Below, one piece after another: positions 39,995-46,660 of a DNA stretch of 64,000 nt. Position 1 is the first letter of the stretch, and every line of letters starts with the position of its first letter. The translations under genes and the position numbers were made by a program. The notes under the pieces were generated by a model. It was not told where the DNA came from. It did no database searches and was given only the letters and a program-made list of their open reading frames with translations. Source of the DNA: Arenicella chitinivorans (lineage in GTDB: Bacteria; Pseudomonadota; Gammaproteobacteria; Arenicellales; Arenicellaceae); NCBI RefSeq assembly GCF_014651515.1, contig NZ_BMXA01000004.1, positions 124,001 through 188,000 on the forward strand, given 5' to 3'.

Positions 39995-40456
39995 GTTTTT
40001 TTGGGAAAGTTCATCTAAGTAATTGATATATTTGCTCAAACCATAAGGCTTCTTCCTTGTCTTGCCTGTTTCTAAATCAAAGCGATAAACATGGCATTCA
40101 GGATCATCAAGCTTTATAAAATACATCCCCTCACCGTAGTCTCCACCAATGATAAAGTGCCTAGGCTCGATCCACTCTGTAAACATACTTTGCCTTTGCT
40201 TGAGCAGATTCTTTCTCGATCCGTGGATAAACAGCCGCTTCAAACTACCCCAAAAAGTACCATCATCTAGATCATCGATACTGTCTCTTTCTAAGATATA
40301 ACCCCGGTTAGATTCAATGATGGAAACAACATCCGTATCAATGTAGGTGGTGAATCTGTCATATAGTTTATCGGCATTTTCATCATCAATAAGGTTGCAG
40401 TACTTTTTAGGGAGCGAAACATTGAGGGCGTTTTCAACCGCGCTTGATGGCTTCAT
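39989..40456 (-). CDS. SMI1/KNR4 (SUKH) family protein
   Basis: A 155-residue SUKH-fold protein: N-terminal VENALNVSLPKKYCNLIDDENA, central HFIIGGDYGEGMYFIKLDD and a C-terminal SKYINYLDEL helix follow the family outline. SUKH proteins are commonly immunity proteins against contact-dependent or polymorphic toxins. No toxin gene is adjacent, which is normal for a lone cassette-borne immunity gene. Confidence 0.75.
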   Translation of the reverse strand: MKPSSAVENALNVSLPKKYCNLIDDENADKLYDRFTTYIDTDVVSIIESNRGYILERDSIDDLDDGTFWGSLKRLFIHGSRKNLLKQRQSMFTEWIEPRHFIIGGDYGEGMYFIKLDDPECHVYRFDLETGKTRKKPYGLSKYINYLDELSQKNT

Positions 40457-40473
40457 AAAGATCTTATTTCTAC

Positions 40474-40546
40474 TAATTACTCCGCACCAAACTACTAGCG
40501 TGATCTCGCAGGGACCTGAGGAATGAGCGGAGTGAACTTGTTATAC
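40474..40546 (-). repeat. attC-like site after the YcxB-like gene
   Basis: Plus-strand boxes are TAATTAC (40474-40480, altered) and GTTATAC (40540-40546). The inner arms ACTCCGC and GCGGAGT are perfectly complementary, the expected folded attC stem. The right box overlaps the stop codon of the 40541 gene. Confidence 0.6.
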
Positions 40547-41029
40547 GTTTTTTTCAAATAGCTCTCGTATTTGATCTAGTTGTGCATGATTAGTGAGCTT
40601 GTTATCCGGCAGCCAATTATAGTGCTTTGGTCCTTGAAACAAAAGAAAGCCGTCTTTGACTCTGATTGCTTTTGTAAACACATCCCACCCGAGTTTAACC
40701 TCAGCCTTATCACTCTTTGAATAGAGACCGTGTTCAGAGAAGGTCAAGACTGCGTCTTCGTTTCCGTATGGAGAATTACGCACGTTTCTTTTTATAACTA
40801 AGTGGTCAATTTTGTAACTAAACACAATAATCAGACACATCGCAAAGATTATTGCAGCAAAACTAAAAACCTTCTCGGAAATCAAAACCCATATTAGAAA
40901 TGAGAATAAGGTCAAACCAAGCAGCTTAATCAGTAAGAATACGTGACGCAACGGTTTAGTTTTTCGATACCGTTTAAAGCCTTCGACGTAATAACATTCG
41001 TCCCCACATATTTCGTAAACGACATCCAT
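40541..41029 (-). CDS. YcxB-like membrane protein
   Basis: A 162-residue protein. Two adjacent membrane helices (about 32-76) are followed by a C-terminal YcxB-like domain: LTFSEHGLYSKSDKAEVKLGWDVFTKAIRVKDGFLLF. This family is widespread and functionally unknown. Its ATG lies 2 bp after the stop of a 32-codon ORF, suggesting translational coupling. Confidence 0.72.
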   Translation of the reverse strand: MDVVYEICGDECYYVEGFKRYRKTKPLRHVFLLIKLLGLTLFSFLIWVLISEKVFSFAAIIFAMCLIIVFSYKIDHLVIKRNVRNSPYGNEDAVLTFSEHGLYSKSDKAEVKLGWDVFTKAIRVKDGFLLFQGPKHYNWLPDNKLTNHAQLDQIRELFEKNV

Positions 41030-41031
41030 TG

Positions 41032-41130
41032 TTACTTATCAGCCTCTAAAAATAGACAGGTATCTATTCGCACGTCACTGTTAGCTCTGTTAGCGTATTC
41101 GTTAAACAACCTTTTCAAATCCTCCGTCAT
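41032..41130 (-). CDS. small ORF, 32 aa, upstream of the YcxB-like gene
   Basis: The sequence CGGAG stands 6 bases before the ATG, and the 32-residue product begins MTEDLKRLFNEYANRANSD. The stop is 2 bp before the next ATG, an arrangement typical of coupled translation. It could be a tiny protein in the same cassette or a leader peptide. Too short for homology judgement by eye. The 294 bp beyond it up to the GFA stop (41131-41424) show no gene. Confidence 0.4.
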   Translation of the reverse strand: MTEDLKRLFNEYANRANSDVRIDTCLFLEADK

Positions 41131-41424
41131 TTTTATCTCCGTTTTACGAACTTTGGGTTGTTATGTTTTAACAGGTTTTCTCCGACAAACTATAAGACTG
41201 TGTCGACACCATTAAGAAGAGTATCTCGCTCAACCCAATCTCGAAAACTTTATCTCCAGTAAGTTGTATTGGTGTTGCCCAACATCATCAATTGCATATT
41301 CCTAGTTTTAGCACCGGGCGGCATGGGGATCGACTTATGATCACCAAATACAATTTCTTAATGCCAGTTTCTTGCCACATCGATAGTTCGGGGTACCTTA
41401 CAAACTTGTTGACTATTTGCACCT

Positions 41425-41832
41425 CTATTCAGGAAAGCCTGTGAATTCTTTAGCGTGTAAACCAGGCTGCAACCAACAAGCTTGTTCAGAAGTAAATATA
41501 TTTGCTTGCGGTCGTATTTCTGGGAATCGATTTAGCGAACCTGCCGGAACAATTAGCGAACTTCGAGATTTGTTTAGAAAAGGAACTGCTGAACCACAAG
41601 AAACGCAGAATGACTTTGAAAACTCCCTAGTCGGATGTTCATAATTTTTGATGCTATTAGTACCTTGGGTCCATTCGATATTATCAGGGTCGGTAAACAG
41701 GTTTGACGCAAATGCAGAGCCAGTTAGTTGCTGGCACTGCCTACAATGACATTGATAAAAAGCATTAAAGGTATCATCCAATGTAAATTTAACTGCGCCG
41801 CACAAACAGCCGCCATTCAGTTGAGTAGCCAT
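41425..41832 (-). CDS. GFA family protein (CENP-V/GFA zinc fold)
   Basis: A 135-residue protein. Zinc cysteines are seen in GGCLCGAVKF (C9, C11), YQCHCRQCQQLTG (C28, C30, C33) and FCVSCGS. This is the glutathione-dependent formaldehyde-activating-enzyme-like fold; most members have no proven activity and the name should not be read as function. It stands among cassette genes, but the attC after it is not recognisable. Confidence 0.85.
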   Translation of the reverse strand: MATQLNGGCLCGAVKFTLDDTFNAFYQCHCRQCQQLTGSAFASNLFTDPDNIEWTQGTNSIKNYEHPTREFSKSFCVSCGSAVPFLNKSRSSLIVPAGSLNRFPEIRPQANIFTSEQACWLQPGLHAKEFTGFPE

Positions 41833-41956
41833 ATATATAATCTCGAGAAATTAGCGTTACACCAATAGACGAAAAAGCCAACCTGTTAGTGTGGTGACCT
41901 TTTCATGCTTCGTTAGGTATCTTTCTACTTTAAGAATAACCATTATTCCTGCGTAT

Positions 41957-42028
41957 CACCAACGCCTTTAAAGTGCGCGGGCGATTTATACGCGTCTGAG
42001 CGCTCGAAGTGTGCAATAGTTGTTAACC
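41957..42028 (-). repeat. attC-like site after the DUF4437 gene
   Basis: Plus-strand ends are CACCAACGCC (from 41957) and GTTAACC (42022-42028). The body AAGTGCGCGGGCGATTTATACGC has the look of a folded Vibrio-type attC. The cassette's first bases (GTTGGTG) do not match its R'' box, so this copy is older or recombined. Confidence 0.6.
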
Positions 42029-42037
42029 TTGTGATAG

Positions 42038-42841
42038 CTACTCAACGATATACCTTCCGTTTGAGTTTATGTAGAGAACTACTGCATTCTCAACATTTAT
42101 TTTATGCTTACCTTTAGCTTCAGATCTAAAGAAACTACTTGGTGATAGCTCGGTTTTCTTTTTCTCGTTATTCCACTGATGAAACGCTTTACCTCTTACC
42201 ACTACAGCCTTTAACCCTTGATCGTTTTCGATCGTGCCTTTGAAGCCAGTTGGAAGTTTGACAAAGCTGCCATTGGCCGACTGAGGCGCCCCCCATAAGT
42301 ACGCTATTTGTGCCTGGTTTTTCTTTAGCCACTTCACATCTTTAGTATCGAGCCAAATCAAGTTACGCTCGTCTACGTTAATTGGGCGCTCCCCATTATC
42401 GAACGCCTTATCATCAGAAAGAACAAGATAGGGACCGCTGTCAATTTCTAGGTAGATTAAGTTGTCTTGCCCGTTCGCCGCTGTGATATGGGTTTCGCCC
42501 GCTGGTTGCGTCCAAAATGAACCCGTTGATAGCCACATTTTCTCTGCTGCGGGGTCGTCGTTATGCAGGAATCCTTCAATCACGACGCCACGGTAACTGA
42601 TGTTGTGAATATGTGGCGGCGAAGAGAACCCTTTCTTAAATTTCACCAGCATACCGGTTGCTATATCTTGGGTACGATCTCCCCATAGGTTCGCTGCTCT
42701 GGGGCTTGCATCACCCCTGAGAGGATTAAGCAAACCCCACTCTATATTATCCTTGGCTATAACTTTGTAATCCTCAGCTTTTGACGCTAGCGCAGTCGTA
42801 CTTATCACAAGCGCAAATACATAAAGTTTTAACTTATTCAT
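42038..42841 (-). CDS. DUF4437 domain-containing exported cupin protein
   Basis: A 267-residue protein with a signal peptide (1-22). Two cupin-like halves are present; the first shows FSSPPHIHNISYRGVVIEG and WTQPAGETHITAA, the usual His/Glu metal-binding pattern. DUF4437 proteins are periplasmic and uncharacterised. Probably an old cassette, since an attC-like site follows. Confidence 0.78.
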   Translation of the reverse strand: MNKLKLYVFALVISTTALASKAEDYKVIAKDNIEWGLLNPLRGDASPRAANLWGDRTQDIATGMLVKFKKGFSSPPHIHNISYRGVVIEGFLHNDDPAAEKMWLSTGSFWTQPAGETHITAANGQDNLIYLEIDSGPYLVLSDDKAFDNGERPINVDERNLIWLDTKDVKWLKKNQAQIAYLWGAPQSANGSFVKLPTGFKGTIENDQGLKAVVVRGKAFHQWNNEKKKTELSPSSFFRSEAKGKHKINVENAVVLYINSNGRYIVE

Positions 42842-42926
42842 AGTTCACTTTTCTTGTCTGTTCGTAGTACGAAAGTTGCCATTCGCCGCAAACACCAACG
42901 CATGATGGAAATAGTGTTTTGCCTAG

Positions 42927-43280
42927 TTATATAGCCCACTCAACCCCATCAACTCCCGCTATCCCTTGAGCGATCTGCTCGATTAGTGCTTTGGCTTTCA
43001 CCTCGGGAGCTTTGTCCGCCTTACTGAATAATTTCTTCAGAATCGAAACGTTTTGCTCCGGCCATATTTGCCAAATTGGAGGAGAGGATTCTTCGTCGTT
43101 TTTACCCATAAAAAGTGTAATTACTTCATTATCGATTATACACTCAATAGAGCACATGCAATCTTCGTCAACCGGGCTACCCAGCTTATACCCAAGCTTG
43201 GAGAGCTCATCTCGGAAATACATTAGCATTCCCATATTGTTCTTAAACTTATCCGTCTTTAGATATAGGTTTAGGCTCAT
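42927..43280 (-). CDS. hypothetical protein, 117 aa
   Basis: A soluble 117-residue protein beginning MSLNLYLKTDKFKNNMGML. It contains a Cys pair (DEDCMCSIEC) and a conserved-looking PPIWQIWPEQNVSILKKLFSKAD. The ATG follows the neighbouring attC end (GTTAGAAAATG) directly, the compact spacing typical of integron cassettes. No family recognised. Confidence 0.6.
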   Translation of the reverse strand: MSLNLYLKTDKFKNNMGMLMYFRDELSKLGYKLGSPVDEDCMCSIECIIDNEVITLFMGKNDEESSPPIWQIWPEQNVSILKKLFSKADKAPEVKAKALIEQIAQGIAGVDGVEWAI

Positions 43281-43281
43281 T

Positions 43282-43339
43282 TTCTAACTCTCTCGGTCGA
43301 CGCATAAAGCTCGCATGAAAGCCGAGCAACTTGTTACGA
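43282..43339 (-). repeat. attC-like site after the 43343 lipoprotein gene
   Basis: Plus-strand boxes are TTCTAAC (43282-43288) and GTTACGA (43333-43339). The inner arms CTCTCGG and CCGAGCAACTTG are partly complementary, and the CAACTTGTTA ending is the same as in several sites further right. Confidence 0.6.
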
Positions 43340-43342
43340 TTT

Positions 43343-43690
43343 TTACTGTTCGTACATTAGATAAACATCTGTTCCATTTGGTGCTGAACTGAGTTGTACT
43401 TTAATGTTTTTTTCCCCGTTCTTATAAGATAGTACTGTAGTTCCCTCATATTCTTTGATACTTAGAGGCTCTCGATATTCCTCTTTATAAAAAGCAATAA
43501 CTTCTTCCACCGTTATAGAGGTGACATACCTCAACAAATGCACCGGTGCGTTCTCGTCAGTTACCTGCTCAAGCACTCGCACGTTTTGTATCACCGGCAT
43601 GCCATTAAAGTCTGAACCGTTATCCCCACCGCCAACTCCACAAGCGCTTAAATTGCAAAGTAATAGTACTAGTATTATATTTTTATTCAT
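43343..43690 (-). CDS. lipoprotein, 115 aa
   Basis: A lipoprotein signal with lipobox LSAC (Cys17) is followed by a Gly-rich linker and an about 85-residue alpha/beta domain (SITVEEVIAFYKEEYREPLSIKEYEGTTVLSYKNGEKNIKVQL). It resembles small single-domain lipoproteins in cassette arrays. Function unknown. Confidence 0.68.
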   Translation of the reverse strand: MNKNIILVLLLCNLSACGVGGGDNGSDFNGMPVIQNVRVLEQVTDENAPVHLLRYVTSITVEEVIAFYKEEYREPLSIKEYEGTTVLSYKNGEKNIKVQLSSAPNGTDVYLMYEQ

Positions 43691-43801
43691 GTGGCTCTCC
43701 TCATTGGTTCATAATGCTTCATTAAGAGGCAAAAAATTATTGGCTAAAATTAGCGACGAAGAAGCAAAAGCCAACTGCTTTTTGTCCTTTTGAATGACTG
43801 G

Positions 43802-44329
43802 CTATATCCGTCTTCCCGTTGACAAAAAATGAACCCAATCGTTGCGGTTTCTTTTTTTACTTTCAGTTACAGCGCTCTGATAATCATAAGGAACTTTGAT
43901 ATTTTGAACTACCCATTCAGAGCGTATTTTTTCAACAATCGAATATGACGCATGATAATTATAGTTTTCCATAGAGTGAACCACGGGGTCTTCATCTGTA
44001 TATGCTTGCAAGCCAACACTTCCAGGATTCACTATGAGCTGGCCACTACTCAAACTTACAGCCCTGGGAATATGAGTATGACCACAGCATATTAGCTTTG
44101 ATTTTTGACCTGCAAGTAAATCTATGATTTCACTATCTGAACGAAGCAACGCATAACCTCTACTGACATCTTCCAACAAATAAACTAAATCATTGTTTGG
44201 AGTTCCGTGACAAAAGTAGACATCTTCATTTACTTGTTTATCAGAAGGTAGTGACCTCATCCATCCCAGCGTTTTGAACCTAGGTCGTTCAAAATTGATT
44301 GTTGTCGGACGCCCACTTAACTTTTCCAC
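43802..44329 (-). pseudogene. metallophosphoesterase, N-terminally truncated
   Basis: 175 residues. The C-terminal half of a YfcE/MJ0936-type phosphoesterase is present: YFCHGTPNNDLVYLLEDV and CCGHTHIPRAV, then NPGSVG. The N-terminal metal motifs (DxH, GD and GNH) that should occupy the first 75-80 residues are absent, and the upstream sequence does not supply them in any frame I can see. The catalytic site is therefore incomplete and the gene is probably a remnant. Confidence 0.65.
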
Positions 44330-44360
44330 CTAGAGTAGCTCTTCATATGACTTGGAAGTT

Positions 44361-44759
44361 TTACTCGGCAAGACGCACCTCACCTAAGCGCATATCGCAT
44401 AAATCGCCTTCACCTTGAAGTAGACGATTTTCAACTAATGCCTCTACTCGCATACCAAAAAAGATATCAGGTATGTTGGTTAACAAGCGCTGCTCATCCG
44501 ATTTCATAAGTGCGTCAGCCACGATCATAGCCACCTTCTGAAAACGATCAGTTGAAAATGACAACAGCCAATCATCTATTAGCTGAATATCGGATTCCTG
44601 CGATGAACGTACTGCATCGATATCTTCCTGAGATTCAAACCTCGAAATTTGCTCTGTGTTTAATCTACCCAAAAGATTTAGGTAAACCTGGTAGCGAGTG
44701 GAGCAGCATTTTCCGGATTCAACTTGCTGATGGAATGAAACTTGAGCCACATTAGGCAT
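44361..44759 (-). CDS. DUF3658 domain-containing protein (partial-looking)
   Basis: About 132 residues from the ATG at 44759, which overlaps the previous stop. The region IDDWLLSFSTDRFQKVAMIVADALMK and the end VEALVENRLLQGEGDLCDMRLGEVRLAE match the C-terminal DUF3658 pattern. Full-length relatives carry an additional N-terminal DUF1835 domain, which is missing here. Role unknown. Confidence 0.55.
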   Translation of the reverse strand: MPNVAQVSFHQQVESGKCCSTRYQVYLNLLGRLNTEQISRFESQEDIDAVRSSQESDIQLIDDWLLSFSTDRFQKVAMIVADALMKSDEQRLLTNIPDIFFGMRVEALVENRLLQGEGDLCDMRLGEVRLAE

Positions 44760-45276
44760 CTGCCACTTTGACTTTACAACTAGGGCACACTTTGATCCCC
44801 AAACCAACTTTAGAGGTTTTACCCTCTGTCAGAAACGGCAATCTCTCTTGGCATTTCGGGCATCGCCAAACTGCTCTGCCGAGGAAAACTAAGCAGGCGA
44901 ACGATATAAGCATAATTATTAATTCGCCAAGCGTCGTATATCCACTGCCCTTTGCCGGCAGAATGGGTAAGCTTAAGACTTCTTGGTTTGACACAAACAG
45001 AAAACAGGCAAACCCAACCAAAAGTGCAAAAGAAACAGATAAACCTAACCACCATTTAGTGTTGTAAAAAGCTTTTATAACTGGGCCTTCCTTTGGCTTG
45101 TTTAGAAAATACGCCAACACTAACGAACCGGCAAAGGCTGAAGAACTCACTAAAAATTCGCTCGTGCTTGACGGTAAATTCTTAAATATCGCTAGCATCG
45201 AAAACAACGCCACGGCTCCCGATACCGCAATAATCACTCCTATACTAATATTTAAAAATATCTTGATATAGGTCAT
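44752..45276 (-). CDS. membrane protein with C-terminal zinc ribbon
   Basis: A 174-residue protein with four hydrophobic segments (about 8-30, 40-58, 77-95 and 115-133). It then has a cytoplasmic CPKCQERLPF...VCPSCKVK zinc ribbon (CxxC...CxxC). No family name can be given. It starts immediately after a GTTAGTCAC sequence that may be the end of a degenerate attC. Confidence 0.65.
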   Translation of the reverse strand: MTYIKIFLNISIGVIIAVSGAVALFSMLAIFKNLPSSTSEFLVSSSAFAGSLVLAYFLNKPKEGPVIKAFYNTKWWLGLSVSFALLVGFACFLFVSNQEVLSLPILPAKGSGYTTLGELIIMLISFACLVFLGRAVWRCPKCQERLPFLTEGKTSKVGLGIKVCPSCKVKVADA

Positions 45277-45280
45277 ATGT

Positions 45281-45325
45281 GACTAACGACGCGGCAAATT
45301 GTCGAAACGAATATGGTTGTTATTT
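45281..45325 (-). repeat. possible short attC remnant
   Basis: GACTAAC (45281-45287) and GTTATTT (45319-45325) flank 31 bases with weak complementarity. The boxes do not match the start of the Nudix cassette, so this is at best a decayed attC. Confidence 0.3.
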
Positions 45326-45378
45326 ACTAAGCAATACAAAATTAAAACTCCATCGTGGAAATGAGCTTGACCGCCTTA

Positions 45379-45834
45379 CTATGCACTTTTCTTATTTCTC
45401 AGAATAGATTCCAATAAGTCAGGGATACAATCGGGCTTAAATAAAACTGAATCCACATATCTCATTTCAGAATGGGTCCACCACTTCCAATTTTGAATCG
45501 TACATTTCTCTTCATCTGTCCATTCTGCCGCGAAGACCTCTTCTTGCGAGGAACAATTTACCAAGTAATACTTCTCTCTCCATAGCGCGGGTACTGACCT
45601 GGCCACTGCGAAGACTGCTTCTCGCTCAAGCAATAACGGTCCAATACAGTTTCGCAAACCCGTTTCTTCATATAATTCTCTTGAAGCGGCGTCCAGCACT
45701 GATTCCCCCTTCTTTAGCTCACCACCCGCAGTAGCCCAGAACGGTTCTGGCCTATGCTCATCCTGATACTGAAAAAGTAAAAGCTCATCTTTTTCATTGA
45801 CGATCAACAGCCTTGAGCAATATCGAACTTTCAT
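45379..45834 (-). CDS. NUDIX hydrolase
   Basis: A 151-residue protein with a complete Nudix box, GGELKKGESVLDAASRELYEETGL (about 39-62), giving the Mg2+-binding REXXEE core. It would hydrolyse a nucleoside diphosphate derivative; substrate not predictable. Nudix genes are frequent integron cargo. Confidence 0.88.
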   Translation of the reverse strand: MKVRYCSRLLIVNEKDELLLFQYQDEHRPEPFWATAGGELKKGESVLDAASRELYEETGLRNCIGPLLLEREAVFAVARSVPALWREKYYLVNCSSQEEVFAAEWTDEEKCTIQNWKWWTHSEMRYVDSVLFKPDCIPDLLESILRNKKSA

Positions 45835-45858
45835 TACTTCTCCAAGGTTCTCATAGAG

Positions 45859-45898
45859 CGTTAACGATGGAAGGGCATTCGGCTATTTCTTGTTATTG
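45859..45898 (-). repeat. possible short attC
   Basis: CGTTAAC (45859-45865) and GTTATTG (45892-45898) enclose a body that reads AACAAGAAATAGCCGAATGCCC on the minus strand, similar to a short attC. It lies just upstream of the Nudix gene. Confidence 0.35.
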
Positions 45899-45973
45899 AC
45901 CTGTATTTCGGTGTCTGAAAGTATGGTGGAGTGGATGTCCAAATTACTTTCATTTTTCATGGGTAGGTCCGAA

Positions 45974-46057
45974 ACCTAACGCCTTTAATATTGGCGCCGC
46001 TTTCCAGCGGCGTTCATGCGTGCCATAGGCACACAAACATATTTGAACTTGTTACTG
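45974..46057 (-). repeat. attC site of the BrnT/BrnA cassette
   Basis: Plus-strand boxes are ACCTAAC (45974-45980) and GTTACTG (46051-46057). Inside, GCGCCGCTTTCCAGCGGCG and GTGCCATAGGCAC form hairpins. On the minus strand the R'' end CTCAGTAAC is complementary over 9 bases to the cassette's own beginning GTTACTGAG at 46611. Confidence 0.85.
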
Positions 46058-46061
46058 AGTA

Positions 46062-46277
46062 CTACTTCCAAGATAGGTCAGGACGCCGATCATTCTCAAC
46101 ACAATCCTTTAAGTACAAATTGATAAGACTCTGGTATGCAATACCAGTGTCTTCAGACATGTCTTTGAAATAGGAGATAACATCATCAGACATTCTGATT
46201 GTGACTTGACGCTTCAGCTTTGAAATATAAGGGTTTTTCCTTACCTTCATTTTTGAGAGATCGTATTCTTTCTTCAT
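46062..46277 (-). CDS. brnA: BrnA family antitoxin
   Basis: A 71-residue antitoxin. The C-terminal KRQVTIRMSDDVISYFKDMSEDTGIAYQSLINLYLKDC is the ribbon-helix-helix DNA-binding domain of BrnA proteins; the N-terminal part binds the toxin. It overlaps brnT by 4 bp. BrnA dimers repress their own operon, and an inverted repeat suited to this overlaps the promoter. Confidence 0.88.
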   Translation of the reverse strand: MKKEYDLSKMKVRKNPYISKLKRQVTIRMSDDVISYFKDMSEDTGIAYQSLINLYLKDCVENDRRPDLSWK

Positions 46278-46561
46278 AATTTAGGACCTAAGTAAAATTT
46301 TCTTTCCTTAGCTGTAGCCTTACGAGCCGAAATTATCCTGATAGTTGAGCCATCATCTCGTTCGCAATGAACCACGATAAGTATTCTAGATTTTGAACTT
46401 TTCCCGAGCATTAGGAATCTGTCTTCTTCATCAGAATTCTGAGCATCAAAAAATTGCTGGGCATATTCATCGAAGAAAACCGAGCGAGCTTCATCAAACG
46501 AAACCTTATGCTTCTCAAGATTTGAAGTCGCTTTTGAGTCATCCCATTCAAAATCAATCAT
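46274..46561 (-). CDS. brnT: BrnT family ribonuclease toxin
   Basis: A 95-residue RelE-fold toxin: FEWDDSKATSNLEKHKVSFDEA at the start and RIISARKATAKERKFY at the end are the BrnT signatures, including the catalytic Arg/Lys-rich region. It inhibits growth by RNA cleavage until bound by BrnA. Toxin precedes antitoxin, as usual in this family. Within an integron such modules are thought to stabilise the array against deletion. Confidence 0.9.
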   Translation of the reverse strand: MIDFEWDDSKATSNLEKHKVSFDEARSVFFDEYAQQFFDAQNSDEEDRFLMLGKSSKSRILIVVHCERDDGSTIRIISARKATAKERKFYLGPKL

Positions 46562-46563
46562 AC

Positions 46564-46595
46564 ATACATTATATGTATAAAACTTGACCTGGCAA
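46564..46595 (-). promoter_or_regulatory. promoter with overlapping BrnA operator
   Basis: On the minus strand TTGCCA (46595-46590), a 16-bp spacer and TATAAT (46573-46568) form a strong sigma-70 promoter. The predicted +1 falls on or near the A of the brnT ATG (46561), implying a leaderless or very short-leader mRNA. The inverted repeat ATACAT-TAT-ATGTAT (46564-46578) covers the -10 box and is the likely BrnA binding site. Confidence 0.65.
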
Positions 46596-46604
46596 ATGAA
46601 ATCT

Positions 46605-46660
46605 CAGTAACGCTTAAAGCAGCGGCGCATTTATGCGTCCGCTGCCATTACTTGTTATAT
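46605..46660 (-). repeat. attC site of the DUF262 cassette
   Basis: Plus-strand boxes are CAGTAAC (46605-46611) and GTTATAT (46654-46660). The arms AGCGGCGCA and TGCGTCCGCT form the stem. The R'' box ATATAAC on the minus strand complements the cassette start GTTATAT at 48303, and it overlaps the DUF262 stop codon. Confidence 0.85.

Noticed and set aside
42889-42931. Possible attC between the DUF4437 and 42927 genes
   Set aside because: Boxes are present only loosely (CACCAAC, GTTATAT), the interval is very short and stem pairing is not convincing.
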